DNA of 64,000 bases from Psoroptes ovis (lineage: Eukaryota; Arthropoda; Arachnida; Sarcoptiformes; Psoroptidae), in NCBI GenBank assembly GCA_002943765.1, contig PQWQ01000007.1:2544501-2608500 (forward strand), read 5' to 3'. This document shows, piece by piece, positions 1-13,286 of the stretch. The position numbers and the translations under genes were made by a program. Under the pieces are notes generated by a model. It made no database searches, was not told the origin of the DNA, and saw only the letters and a list, made by a program, of their open reading frames with translations. Within the stretch, counting starts at the first letter, position 1, and each line of letters begins with the position of its first letter.

Positions 1-75
1 TATTCTTTGGCGAAAAAAATGGTAAAATAGTTTAATAATTGTTGAGTTAATCATTTTAAAATTAAATCGACTTAC

Positions 76-629
76 TGGCTTTTTTAAGACTAATGAAAAA
101 TATTCGACCAAACTTTCAGCGTAGAAAAAATAATTGGATGTAATCAACATGTACCATGATAATGAACGAAACCATGGTAGACCATGAACACGATACACTG
201 AATAACCGATGGCAATAATTTCTTGAAAACATTTTACTTGAATACAAAGTGTCTAAATAAAAAAAATTATTCAATTAATCAACTCATCAACATCATTTTT
301 GGTTCAACAATTCATACCAAAATCATTAATGCTAATGGTCCCCAATAAATTACCAAACTAAAACCACTGACCATTAATAATGTGAAAATTGATCTAACAA
401 TATAATTTCTCCATCTATTCGGTAATACAGCCAATAAATTATCTAAAAATTGTACAGTACGATCAGATGATTGCGGCAATTCTTTGACTAAATCTTCAAT
501 GTTTGTTTCATCGATCAGTTTATCTTCACCATCAGAATCAATATTTTCAACACTTTGTTTTCTTGAAACATTTGAATGTGATTGTTGCTGTTGTGATGGA
601 TGTTGACGATTTATCAATGTTGAAGACAT
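76..629 (-). CDS. CDS1/2-like: CDP-diacylglycerol synthase (phosphatidate cytidylyltransferase), first two exons, partial
   Basis: This enzyme makes CDP-diacylglycerol from phosphatidic acid and CTP in the ER membrane, feeding phosphatidylinositol and cardiolipin synthesis. Exon 1 is 629-318 (104 codons) and exon 2 is 252-76 (59 codons), both in phase 0. The donors are GTATGA after 318 and GTAAGT after 76, and the acceptor is ATTTAG before 252. The Gln/Ser-rich N-terminus (about residues 1-60) is followed by RWRNYIVRSIFTLLM and a hydrophobic first membrane segment ending GPLALMIL. Exon 2 gives QVKCFQEIIAIGY and a GLPWFRSLSWYM segment; both match the conserved N-terminal region of animal CDS proteins as I know it. 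The rest, including the catalytic C-terminus, lies left of the window. Animal CDS1 and CDS2 cannot be told apart from this part. Confidence 0.85.
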
Positions 630-2490
630 TGTTGATTATCTATTGTTTATTTTATTACTATTTGGTAATTTCAGATTGTCAAATTGAATCAGTAATTTTG
701 ACAACAAAAAAATGGCTACTAAGAATGAAATTTCAAGACAATCGGTTTGCTAAATTCGTTGAATCGAAGACTATTTAAAATACTATTTTTTTCGCTTTAT
801 TTCAACCATCATTCCGATTGATTGCGTTCAAAATTTTTCTAAAAAAAGAAATAATTTTAGATTGATGATATTATGATTCGATTCATACATACATACATAG
901 ATTTATGATGGTTTTTTATTATTATTTGATTGACGATGTTTTTGCTTTGTTTATCGGTTTATTTATTTATTTATTTCATGCAAATACTCTTACAAGTAAA
1001 ATTGTATATAGTTGAATGATAAAATGTACCAAATGAAGAAGAAACCTGTGCAAAATATTGAACAAATAAACATAAAAAAACATAATTCAAGAAGCCTCGA
1101 TTCTATATGTCAAAATGAAACATAAACGACAACGAATAGAAAATGAAAGATGTTTGTTTTTTTTTTTTTTTTTTTGCTCAGAATCAAGAAAACAACATAA
1201 AACACATGCACATATAGATATTGAAATGAAAAATAAGCAATCGCTTAGAATGCAATCGATCATCGGTGTATATAGTTTGGCCAAAATTTAAAATCAAAAA
1301 TGATTTTCAAAGGGTTTCATCCTTGAAATGTTATTCTATATGGATAGAATATCGTCTTTTTCGAGGTGAAAATGGCCATTCTTCGGTGACCAAACGATGA
1401 TCAAAGAATTGTCAATCAAGGTTTAACTTACCTTTCGAATATTATCGATAAATTAGTTGGTTTTGTTACAGATGAGAAACAAAACAAATAAAAATGATCG
1501 TTAAGATTTTAAGATTTGGATCACCGAGAAATTAATAAGATTAAATCGAAAATGAATTAAGATTTATTATTGTTAAAGATAATGAATAATAATAACAGTG
1601 TTTTTATTGCGCTCATCAATTATTTGCTACATTATTTGCTTATTTGATCATTATCATCATTCATTATCATCGTTTTGTTGCTAATTGCTTTAACAGGATG
1701 ATTGGTACCTGTGTTAGTGTGTGTTTTAATTCAAATAAACACTGTTTCTCATGATAAACACATACAAACAAAAAATGTTTTAAAAATAAACAAATTAAAA
1801 CAACAAACAAATCGAGTTTCAAATGAAAAATGAAAACATAAATAAATAAACGAATCAATCGGAAAATGTCAATTATTTCATTTAAATAAATTCAAATCAA
1901 ATTCAATTAATCAATCAATCAATCAGTTGAATAAAACTGATCAGTTTTGAATCGCATGATACTTTTTCCTATTTTTTCAAAGGAAAGTTTTTGTTTTGAT
2001 TTTTCTGATTTGATCATACATTTTGTTCAATCAAAATCAGACAATTTTCATGAAAATATATGGATGACATTCACTCGATCAATTCACATTTTTTCCGATA
2101 ATTTTTTTTTATTATTATTTTCATTATTTACAATTCAACAAAATGATTTTCATGTAAGATAATTTCTATTCGTGTATATTTGTATTTTTTCCCTTTTTTT
2201 GTATATCAATCAATCAATGAATAATGAATGAAAACATATATTTAAAAGAAAATAAAAAAAATTCTCAAAAAAAATTCATTTTTCCCTATTAACTTTTCCT
2301 ATAGTAAATTGTAAGACTAATTGTTAGAAAATGAAATAAATGAATGAATATATGAATAAAGTGGTATATGATGATTATGATGATGATGATAATGGTTTCA
2401 TTGAATTTATTGAAATAAATAAATTTTCGAATCCTTTGCATTCAAATTTGTACAAATGTAAAAATATAGTTTTCCAAAAATTTTTTTGTT
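630..2490. other. Intergenic, AT-rich; no gene seen
   Basis: This 1.9-kb stretch lies between the start of the CDP-DAG synthase gene and the stop codon of SETD1, both on the minus strand. It should hold the SETD1 3' UTR and the synthase promoter. Short ORFs here (for example 1087-1284 and 1667-1858, minus) are hydrophobic by AT-bias and match nothing I know. Simple repeats include a T-tract near 1157-1175 and an AATC tandem near 1908-1926. Confidence 0.6.
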
Positions 2491-5400
2491 TCAATTCAAA
2501 TAACCACGACATCCAACCGATCGACACAGACATGGTATTTTGTTATCATCTTCGATTGGAAATTTATAATCATATGTAATCTCTTGGCCAACTTCGATTG
2601 TTTGTTTTGAATAAATAACAATACGTTTTTGTCCTTCGACTGTGATCACTTTGGCATAGCAGTTGGGCTATTTTTTTGAGATAAAATTTCAATATATTAA
2701 TTTTGAATTCTGTCTTAAATATGAATGATACTCACATTACAACTATGATTGATGAAACGGGCAACATTTCCACAATGTGTAGCATCAATGATTGTATCGG
2801 AATCAATTTTAAACAGATAAGAGCTACCAGCATTCAGATATTTTTTCTCTCGAATTTCCGCCACCATAGGCCTTATTCGTTGTCCGATATATTCAATCAC
2901 CATTTCATCTGGCGGTATTGGTTGCATAGCAAATAATCCCCATACGTGGATTTTACTTCGCGCAAATTTTACTTGTTTCTTGCGGAACTAGTATTGAAAA
3001 TATTAATGAATCAACTTTAGCCTCATTGCAATAGAAAATTGACTTACTTTTAGTTGATTTAATTTTAATAAATCTGTATGATAACTTGACACTTGTTGCT
3101 CCACAAGATTATATAATCGACGTTGATTACGAGCTTCTCTGGTCAATTGCTGTGTGGTAACAATTTGTTTAGGACGATTAGGATCTTCCATTTCATTACT
3201 TGCGATCGGTATATTGGCAATATGATGCATTTTTTCCATACGATCCAATTTATAATAACCTTCGCTACGCGCGCAGCCAGTTTCATGAATACGAGCCAGA
3301 CTATCGTCTTTACGTTTTTTCTTTGGTGGTTGCCAATAGGTCGCTGGGTGATCAACCCAATGAATATCATTCAACCATGTTAGGTTGCTATTATCTTCTT
3401 CTAATAATTGATGATAACGTCTTTTCAAATAACCAATGTCTTCCGACTCTAAACCGACATCAAGAAATTCGAATAGAATCGATTCTTCCATTTTAGCGTC
3501 ACGTTTTTCAAATGTGATAGATGGAGGTGGTGGTAACGATTTGATTTCATTGCCAAGCAATTGATTCTCATCATTGATCATGATATTTTCTGATGATACT
3601 AATTCCGGCTGTCTAACAGATTTTCTTTTTGCTTTTCTCCATTCAGATGCGACTGCCAATACATTGGGTGTTACATTTTCATCAGTGATCAACTCACCTT
3701 TCTTCTTTTTGCGTTTGGTTTCGGATAAAACTTTTTTGGATTGACGTTTCCTTTTGGCGACTGGTGATGGTATAGGTGAGGGCTCCTGTGGAATTTGTAT
3801 ACAGTAATTATGTTCAATTTGGATGAGATCATTTAAGGTCAATGGTTTTAACAATTTTAAATCTGTAGAAGACTGTTGAATCAAATCTTCACCGGAAGTT
3901 TGCTCAAACCATGATTCGGCTAATGATATAAGCGCTTCAGAAGCTTCAAATTCTTCGCGAGTTTTCGACTGTTTCAAATCATCGAAATTCATCCTACTTT
4001 CACGCAGTCGTAATTCTTCTTCACATTTTTTAGTCTCATCAGCTGAAAGTGTGCGACTTGAATCCGAATCAGAAACATTATCTTCTTCTTCATCGACATG
4101 TTTAGGAGAAATTTTTTCAATTGCTTCTCTTGTTGGAATCATGATCTGTACTTTTGTTTCAGATTCAGAATCTTTTTCATTCACATTTTCGATAGCTGAA
4201 TATTTTGACGCTTGAGATTTTTTTGAGATGGTCGAGCTAATAGCAGATGCAACAGATGAAACGGCCACTGATGAAGATTTAGAGGCATCAGATTCAGAGC
4301 CAGATTCTTCATCAGCAGATGCTGAAACAGATACTGACGCTGATGAACCATTTTCATCTTCGTCTGATTCTTCTTCGGAAGATGATTTCGACGATGATGA
4401 CGATGAGCCTGAAGATGTAGATGATGAGGATGAGCTGGAATCTGATTCAGAACCCGATGATGAAGACGATGATGCAGAAGATGAAGAAGAATGAGATGAT
4501 GAAGATGATGTTGATGATGAATCAGATTTATCACTATGATGACGTCGATGATGGCGACTAGGCAGACTGTCTGAACTATCAGAACGTTTGCGTCTATGAG
4601 GTATTCGTTTATAAGGTCTTCTTCGAATCGTTCGGCGGTCCTCAAGATCATCATCCGATATGTCGGACAATTTATCATCGATTGGAGATTTAGGTTTGAT
4701 GATTTTCCTTTTGAATGACGGCATCTTGCCCATTGCCGCACGTAATCCACGACTGACACCATATTCGAAATTTGAACTATTCATTTGATGAGGTCGATTT
4801 TGAATAGAATTTTCAAAAATAGGATTTTTCAAGAATGGCAATTGAATCCTGAATGGCGAGGACGGACGCTGTTCAGCATGTTTGTTTTCCCTATCACCAC
4901 CAGCAGTGACAGTATTACTACTATCTGAAGTCAGTCGATACTTGCGCTCAGATTCTTCCCACCATTGATCGAATATTTTGAATGAAAAGTTTTCAACAAT
5001 CTTCTTGTAAATATCTTTTCGTAAAATTTCTTTCAAGTCTTTGATTGATGCTGTGAGTGTATCATCCAATAATTCTTTGAGAATATCTTCTTTTGATTTA
5101 GCGATTCGTGATCTGATTTCATTTAAATCAAACACAGGTGGCATAGAAGGCATAGAAGTTGGCATGAAACTATTAAAAAAACTAAATGCTGGTTGAGTTG
5201 TGAAACTATGATACATATATTGCGGAAACATGGTATTTGCAGCCAATGGATTATATGCGTCTGATGAATTCCAAGTGTTTATCATGGAGGATAGATCATT
5301 GTAATTTATTTGATTGGTGATCACAGAATTATCTTGCAATTTATTTTCACCACTGCTCAATGATGACAATGACATTCGATCATCATCATCGACATCATCA

Positions 5401-7197
5401 TTTTTACTATCTTGATTATGACGTTTTTTAGCCACGTTTATATGATTTTTATCAGAATCGCTATTTTGATTTTTACTATCATCTTTGCTATCGATCTCTT
5501 TTGTAACTTGATGCCATTTAAGATATTCCGAGGCAGAAACAAATGGTGATGGCGGCGTCCCCAGAATCGCATCAGAATCATCAATCTTTTTCTGTGAATT
5601 TCGACGATGGAATGTATGTTCATGATTATTCAATACAGGATGAGACAAAAAATTTGGATCCTGATTATTAGCGACATCGGAAAAAAATGTTCCAGTTCTT
5701 CCAACACAGTTTTTCCTCAACAAATTTGTGATTCGTGTTTCTAAACTTTCACGAACGGGGCTTTTATTTCCTACATCTTTGGCTTCATCAACAACTTGTT
5801 TCCAGCCACCAGTAGTACCTGGTGTTGATGCTGCATCAAACTGATTTGTAGCGTTTGTCGATGCTGAATAAAAAGTTTGATTATCAAATGTAGATGGTGT
5901 TGAAAATGATCTAGAATTAAATTCGCTTGATCCTTCAAAAGAACTGTAATCAGATGTTTTAGGCGCTGTTCTTGATTTTGCTGCATCAAGAAAATTTGGA
6001 TCAATAAAATTATCAGAACTGACAGCTGCTGGTGGATTTACAATATTTTCATATATCTGATTGATTTTTTTAGCTAAAAGAGAAAAACATTACATTTATT
6101 AAGTAAAGAGAATACAAATAAAAGATTGTGACACATACCAAAAGGATCAAAAAAGACATCGATAATGTTGCCCATTAATGATGTTTGATTAAGCTTTGTA
6201 ACGCAAGCGTTAGCCCCTGATGGTGTCATGAATATGATTTTGGCCAAGCCAAGATGTTTTTTAGTTTTCGGATGATAAAATATTTCGATCTCTTCCATGG
6301 CATCAAATTTTTTCAATATATCAACTAAAAATGATTTATTTATATTATCATTCAAATTAGTTATTGATACTTCAATCGCTGGCGGTGTACCAACATAATT
6401 TTTATCAATTTTGAATCTTGGAACAATCAAATCAGCTGGCTCTTTCAGACTCCAATGTAACGATACATGTTGACGAGGATCTTTCAGAATGATAGCTATC
6501 TCTTTCTGTAAAAAGATATAAATGAGATTGGTGAAAAAAAGTGGATACAAATCAAAAATTTTAAACATACGGATGAAACAACACCATCATATCTGTATAA
6601 TTTAGGTGCACCTTTCTTCAATGCTGGATCGCTGACTAATTTGTAGCTTTTGTATTTCTTTTCTTGTTGTTGTGGATTATTGTGTATACTTGGCTGTCCA
6701 TATTGCTGTGAAAATGATTGCTGTTGTTGAAACGATATTTGATGACTATGATGATTAGTGATATTTGTTTTATGATTGAGATGATGTTGGGAATGATGAT
6801 GATGATGAGCATCATTCTGGCGCTGTTGAGATGAATGATTATGTTGAAGGTAGAGATTAGAATTTTTATCATTTATCAAATCTTGCTGCGCATGATGACG
6901 CAATTTATGATTATTATCATGATGTATAGTAGCATGAATTTGATTATTTACAATCGAATCTGGAGCACTATTCCCATTTGATGTTGTGATTGAGCGATTC
7001 TTAGAATTAATAATAGAAAATTCATTCAAAGGATTTGAACCGATATCATTGTAATTACTATTATTATTTGAAGTTTCTTTATCAATAATATCATCTTGAA
7101 TGAATAAATCATTATTCGATTGATTACTGATTGGTGATGATTCCGAAGAGGATAGTTTATCCATAGAGGCAACCAAGGAATCAATATTACCATTCAT
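2491..7197 (-). CDS. SETD1: SETD1 histone H3 lysine-4 methyltransferase (COMPASS catalytic subunit)
   Basis: Nuclear enzyme that methylates H3K4 within COMPASS. Five exons join in phase: 7197-6571, 6505-6139, 6073-3048, 2987-2736 and 2667-2491, giving about 1482 residues. An ATG at 7218 is in frame, but 7197 (MNGNIDSL) is the likelier start. Seen in order: a His/Gln/Asn-rich N-terminus; an RRM at about 252-330 (EVSITNLNDN, then KHLGLAKIIF); a Ser/Asp/Glu-rich middle at about 857-947; the N-SET region with the WDR5-binding WIN motif GCARSEG near 1264 and DLLKLNQLK at its end; a SET domain at about 1345-1466 with EYIGQ, RFINHSCNPNCYAK and EITYDYKF; and a post-SET CLCRSVGC at the C-terminus. The NHSC and YDY catalytic-core motifs are intact. 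The order RRM, N-SET, SET marks SETD1 rather than MLL/KMT2. A palindromic transposon begins just upstream of the start. Confidence 0.95.
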
Positions 7198-7351
7198 TTT
7201 TGAGTTTATTAAGATCATTCAGTATGTTAAATGATGGAAAGAATTCAATACAAGAACACAAATTGATCAATAATTTCTGTGTACACTCAGGGAAATACAT
7301 CAGCTGTTCATGTGGTAGAAGCATAAGCAAATTTTTTTTTTTTTTTACCAC

Positions 7352-7431
7352 TACACTCAGGAAAATATTAAAAAAAAAAAGCATTGAAAATACACTCAGG
7401 AAAATATTAAAAAAAAAAAAAGCATTGAAAA
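7352..7431 (+). repeat. Tandem duplication of the transposon tip
   Basis: Two consecutive copies of a 39/41-bp unit start at 7352 and 7391. Each begins TACACTCAGGAAAATATT, then has an A-tract (11 and 13 bases) and GCATTGAAAA. Only the second copy has a partner at the right end (19731-19769). A weaker match, GTACACTCAGGGAAATACA, lies further out near 7278-7296. The extra copies could mark an earlier insertion of a related tip or slippage at the terminus. Confidence 0.75.
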
Positions 7432-10400
7432 TAGTTAGAAACACTTTCGATTGTTTTTGTATTGAAAATAGTTACGAAAAAAAAGCATTGTGGAAGATAC
7501 TTTACCTTATCCAAAAAATCGAATTCGAGGGTGAGGACGACATGAGGAGGACATGAGGACGACATTATCGATACAATCGATGCCCTCACAAATTTTTTAG
7601 CTGGGTTTTTTTTTGCCCCCAGGTGCGTTAATTTATTAATTAGGCCTTAATTTTAATTATATTTCAATCAATTTTATTTAAATACAAATAATAAAATCAT
7701 AAATGAATTATTGTAAAAATATATTCATGAATATATCGATAATTATCGCTAGATTTTAACCAAAATCGCCTGATTGTTGCTGATATCAAATTCAAGCAGG
7801 AATTTCTGATGATTATTCGGTTTTACTTTCAAGAATATTACCGTCCATAGTCCACAATCATGAATTCATTCAATCAGCATCGTCAATCTTTCGAAAATTG
7901 TTGAATTTGCTGTTTGATAAATTTAATTTTAGATCCGGTTTTCCAATTGATATTTGATAATAATTTGCTAATTATCGAAGAAATTAATAGGAATTAAAAT
8001 CGATGATATTAATCAGGATCAATACGAAGGCTATATTCATTAAATGAGCCTATTCAGAATTATAATTTTTGAAAAAAATTAAATTCCACCCATTAATCAA
8101 AAAATGTACTTAATTTTTTCAAAGATGATCTTCGCATAATCGATCCAATTCATTTGATTAAGATGCAATAATATCCAATCTCATTGATTCTTAAATTGAC
8201 AATTTATTGGTTGAAAAAATCCACGATACATCTTCAAAGATGATCCTGAAATGAAAATAATTTAATTAATTGACAATCCGATTCAAAAATAAAGAAAAAA
8301 ATTCCCTCAAATATTTACTTCAACTTGAAATAGGTCGCAAGGATGATTCTGATCCGATCGACCATCGTACAAAAATAGAAGTGAACTCTGGAATTAAAAA
8401 AAATAAGATAAAAATTAAAGACAATGATTAACTCACAATGCATTTTCAGCACATTTGTCTTGATAAAAAATTTGAAGAAAATTAATATTTTCATGAAGAT
8501 CAATTCACCGCAATGATATAGTGATTTCTTCCCAAATTATATTCAAATAACCAAATGGTCATGTTGATGAATAATTGAATGGATTAAAAATTTAGGCTGT
8601 CATTCAAGTCTATTGAATGAATAAATAAAAATTAGAATTTCAAAAATATAAATCGATGATATTAATTACAATTAATCTTAAGACCATGTTCATTTAATCA
8701 GCCTATTCAAAATTATAAATTTGAAAAAAAATTGAGTTGAATTCATTAATCAAAAAATGTTTTACCTCTTTTTTTTGGAAATTTTTTTCGATGATCGATT
8801 CAATTTATTAGAACATCTAATGATGCACTTGAATCTTTATGATATTGTCCAATCTTATAAATTCTCTGACCGATAATTCAATGAGTCAATCTATGATACA
8901 ATTATTTGATAATAAATAATTTCTGGAATTATTAATTGTTTTCTGAATTTCAAGATCTCAAGATGATAAAAAAAATAAAGATTTATTGCCAATTAAATTC
9001 AAAAGAAATTACCTTAAGTATTTCTTTCAACTTGGATCAGGTTGAATTGATGATTCAAATTTTAATCACCATTTAGCAAAAATTGAAGTGGAACCTAAAA
9101 TTAAAAAAAGAAAAAATCAAAGGATCATAATCCAAATCCAAGACAATAACATTGATTATCTCGCATAACATTTCGATAATTGTCAATTTATTTAGCCTAA
9201 TAAAAAAAATTCAAAAAATAATCAATACAATGTTTTGATGGAAATTTATTTACTTGGAAAATTTGATGATTTCTTTCAGATTATATTCAATTGATCAACT
9301 GGTCATGGTGAATTAATCATTAAATGAATTAAAAACAAGTCCAACTTGAAATCACGATTGATCATGTGATTCTTTGAAAATATTATTGAAGAATAAGATG
9401 AACATTGAAATTGATTCATCCATTCAAAGATCAAATCAATGGCCAAGTCAAAGCGAAAGTCAAAACCCGATCATTAATTGGCCAGGTCAAAATCCTAAGT
9501 CAAAGAAAGTCAATCGAATATTATTTGATCAATCAACAATGTTCATCTTCACTTCAACAAATATATCACAATTTTCAATGATCAATTGACATTCAAATTT
9601 GGAACATGTTTTCAATTTTCAATGATAATCTAGGCCAAAGATGTTCCCAATCTAATTCTGAAACGAAATAAAATGTGAGATTTATATTCATTTAAATGAA
9701 AATTACCTCAAATTATCACTTTGGATGATTTATCTATAATTTCCAATCGACATCTGATCTCACTGCAATTTTCAGGCATCTGTGACATATTTCATAAATA
9801 AACATTTTTGAAAATTATACAAGATTACCTTTGTTTATCTCAAATTAGTAAATCTGTGATAATCAATAATAATTAAATTGATTTGAATCTTACCTGGAGT
9901 TCATGCATCATTAACATATCATCCGGAATTCGCATGATGATTGCGTAATTTAGATGCAAATTAGTCTTGATAAAAATATGAAAAGATCAGTATTTTTCCA
10001 CTGTTTATCTTTATTAAATAATGTTTTGACACGATTTAAAAAGTCAATTGAAAATTTGCTCAAAAATTTAAAAACAAAAAACTTACAATCTGACTCATTG
10101 CTTATGTTTGGAAGCAATGTTGATGCTAAAATTGTCATTGTGATTTCATTATCATTGGATCACAATTTTAACAATAAAATCAATATATTATAATCAAAGA
10201 ATCCGCCTCGATCGAATATCACAATCAATTGCAATTCATGGAGATGAAATAATAAAATTTTTATCGAACTTTTTTGGCGGCTCTTTCTCGAAAATTCAAC
10301 GGATTTTTCGAATGAAGAAGTTGCGCTTTTTAGATACGCTCTTTATGAATTATCCCAATTTTTTGAAATTTGAATCCAAATTGAATTTTTTGAATTCAAT

Positions 10401-10933
10401 TTAAAATTAATTAATACAAAATTGCACGATTTTCATCAGTTGAGATGAGTATCGACAGATTAAAACATGAAAATTTAATAGATTTTCGGTATATTTTATA
10501 GAATTTTTAGATATTTTATAACAATCGAATTGAGTGAATCAATAGATATTTTTTATTCTTATGATAAAAAATTTTATTATCAGTGAAAAATCTTGCAATA
10601 AATGATGATGAAAATTGATAGAATACATATAATTGATATGGGTGATGATAATAATGATGATTAGATATATAAAAAAATTTATGATGATGCAACTTGACTT
10701 CTTTTTTCAGATGAAATGAATTTTTCATTTTTTAAAATTTGTTGACGTCTCGATGATGATACTGTGAACAATGAATGATCCAACTTTTATTCATTTTTCT
10801 GAATGTTCTTCTTTGCTTCATAACCAACATGGACTTGGAGAAAAAGTATAAGAAATTATTAGCAATTTTTCCATGTTATTCACAACTTACTATTCATTAT
10901 GTCAATTATTTATCATATCATCCATCAGGGGAA

Positions 10934-13152
10934 TTAATTAAAAATTCGTTTTTTGAAAATATAATCCAAATATTTGGTATTTTTATATTTGAATATGAAA
11001 GAATTTGTATGTGATAATTCTTCCAAAGCGACACAATGATCTGCTGATTTCAATGATATTTGATGCAGGTTCAAATTATTGTCACTCTGCCTAATTGCCC
11101 ATAATTTACCACAAACGATGATTCGGCCATTTCTTTGGTAAAACTTACAAGCTTCCAGCATTTCATTATCTCTGGACAAAATAGCCCTCGCGATGTTCAA
11201 CTTCACACGATACGGATAATCACTGACATACATCTTCCCATTCTCGTCACGAGTTTGACGTGTTGTCGATTCGTCCATGTCAGCTAAGAATGGCAAGGAC
11301 ATTTGATATCTTTTTATGATTGAAAAAACCACATTGATTGAATTCTTAGACGTATCGTTGAGCCTTTTAAGGAAATTATGTTTTCGTTCGTATTTTTCAG
11401 TACTGAATTTCATCAAATTTCCATAATAAGCTATCAAATCTGGATAATGCTCGATGAAGTGCATTTTTGGCGTCATTATGTTATTATTGACACAATTTTG
11501 AGCCATAGATTTGACAATTTGCTGAAGTTCGTGCAAATCTTCAGCATCGTCGGAATATGACAAAAAGATAAATCTTCGCAAATTCAAATATAATTCAAAT
11601 TCCCGCTGATGTTCGATTATTAATTCGGGGAAAATCTCGATCAAACGTGATGCGAACTCGAATTTCTGCATCCCTTTCCCTTTTACCAACATATTTGATT
11701 GAAAATTTACGTATATTGGTCCATTGACCATCTTGAATTCTTTAATTCGTTTTTTCATGCGTTTTTTATCGATGAAGTCATTAATCTTCTTCAATGTTAC
11801 GCTTAATATGTTAGGGATGATTCCTGTTAAAATTAAAATTTTATTAGAATATTACGATGACATTCATTAGAATTATACCCTCAGCCACATCATGGAACCA
11901 ATCCGGCGGTGATATCTGAAAAATATTGATACCCAGAGATGTAAAGGGTGATCTCGCCTTGATCCCATACGAACTGCGGAATGTCCGGTCATTCTCCAAC
12001 AATTCTAATTCATTATGATATTCATTTAGATTTTTATGAATTGTTAGAGGCCGATCTTGTGGCACGTTAAGACTTTGATAATTTTTTCCGCAGTACCGGC
12101 ACGTGAATGAACGGCCAAACGATTGACTGAATCCCAACATTTCGGCTATGGCCAAATTATCACCTGGACCATTGAGAATATTCAAATGAAATTTGCATAT
12201 AAATCGATTCTTACAAAATAAAATTAAAAACATACCCAACACGTGAGATAAACCAATTTTTATATGGGTGTTATTATAATTTATCCCGGTGTGAATTAGA
12301 TTTTTCAAATCATTGTTCAATGGCGTCATCAGTTCTTCGAGACTGATTTCGGCAGATTTCCTGTCATTCGATCGCCAGAGCATTACAAGATGGATGTCTC
12401 GGTGTTTCGTTTTTGGGATCTTGTAATTGTCGATGTCCATGTAAAGGGCGAAAGTTTTATTCTTTTTATTATATTCCCTGAGAGGGTTGCCCACACCGAA
12501 TTCATCACCATAAATCATAATTCTTAGTTTATTCATCAGATTGTTATTATTTATATATGATGGTAATTTATCTGATGTTTCCTCGAAAATTATTTTCACC
12601 AAGTCGTCATTCAATATATATTTTTCCAATATAGATTTGATTGGGACATAATAATAATTCAATCCCGTCTCGCCCAATAGATATTTTTTTGGGGTAATGA
12701 ATCCTTTCATTGTCTTTGAGTATTCCCATTGATAATGATCAGATTTTATCAAATCTATCAAAAACCTGCGATCGATAAAAAATTATTAAAAAAAATGATA
12801 TCAAAATTTTCTTTTACAAAATTTATAAACAAAACTAAATTTAATCCGTATTCGTATGAATCAATATAATAATTTTTATGCGAAATAAAATTTTTTTTAT
12901 GGCATACCTATTCAAAGGTTGAGGATATTCTTTTTCAATAAATGGAATTGTCATTGACACGCCTAATGATAAAGTTGCGTTCTTCATTGCACGATTGTAT
13001 ATAACTAACTCAGAATAGTATTCGAAACGCTCATAATCTTCTTTAGTTAATTCGCTTTTTACATTTTGTAAAAATCGGCATGGCAGATCATCTGCATTGT
13101 CATCCGAGTCGGTCTCCATGATTGGTTGGCCATCAGAGATGTTAAGTTCCAT
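10934..13152 (-). CDS. CACTA/EnSpm-like transposase, left copy
   Basis: Mirror copy of the right-hand transposase gene. Exons by symmetry are 13152-12908, 12765-12236, 12163-11879 and 11823-10934, giving about 649 residues from the first in-frame ATG (MELNISDG). Upstream of that ATG the frame stays open through the three-unit 39-bp repeat, then meets a TGA about 30 bases beyond 13286. So this copy has no equivalent of the longer N-terminus that the right copy can use, unless a 5' exon supplies it. The sequence from MELN onward is the same in both, including GDEFGVGNPL, VLGDNLAIAE (after splicing), HFIEHYPDL and YERKHNFLKRL. The gene is intact, with no frameshift or internal stop in the exons, so it could still be active. 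Confidence 0.8.
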
Positions 13153-13169
13153 AGATTCGGAATGGGTGA

Positions 13170-13286
13170 TAAATGATGGTAATGATGCGGGGAGTAACGA
13201 TGTTGATGATGTTGATGGTAATGATGCGGGGAGTAACGATGTTGATGATGTTGATGGTAATGATGCGGGGAGTAACGATGTTGATG
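13170..13286 (-). repeat. Three-unit 39-bp coding minisatellite (left arm)
   Basis: Three copies of a 39-bp unit containing GGGGAGTAACGATGTTGATG. Read on the minus strand in the transposase frame, each unit encodes 13 residues of the type STSLLPASLPSTS. The copies appear identical. The array marks the inner edge of the left arm. Confidence 0.85.

Larger units (their letters stand above)
7390..13286 (-). repeat. Left arm of the 5.9-kb inverted repeat
   Basis: The arm pairs with 13876-19769. From the centre outward it holds a three-unit 39-bp array, the transposase gene (to 10934) and about 3.5 kb of AT-rich sequence with no long ORF. Within that outer part two diverged blocks resemble each other, about 7960-8600 and 8620-9330. 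Both contain CCTATTCA(G/A)AATTATAA, CATTAATCAAAAAATGT and a GTCATG(T/G)TGA segment in the same order. Long repetitive subterminal regions are common in CACTA elements; here the role is inferred. Confidence 0.9.

Noticed and set aside
4228..4494. 88-codon acidic plus-strand ORF (Asp/Glu/Ser)
   Set aside because: It is the antisense of the Ser-rich SETD1 segment; AGC/TCA serine codons read as Asp/Glu on the other strand.
8315..10193. Small ORFs in the outer transposon arm (62-79 codons) and their mirrors
   Set aside because: AT-biased composition, no family motif; both arms carry the same ones only because the arms are copies.
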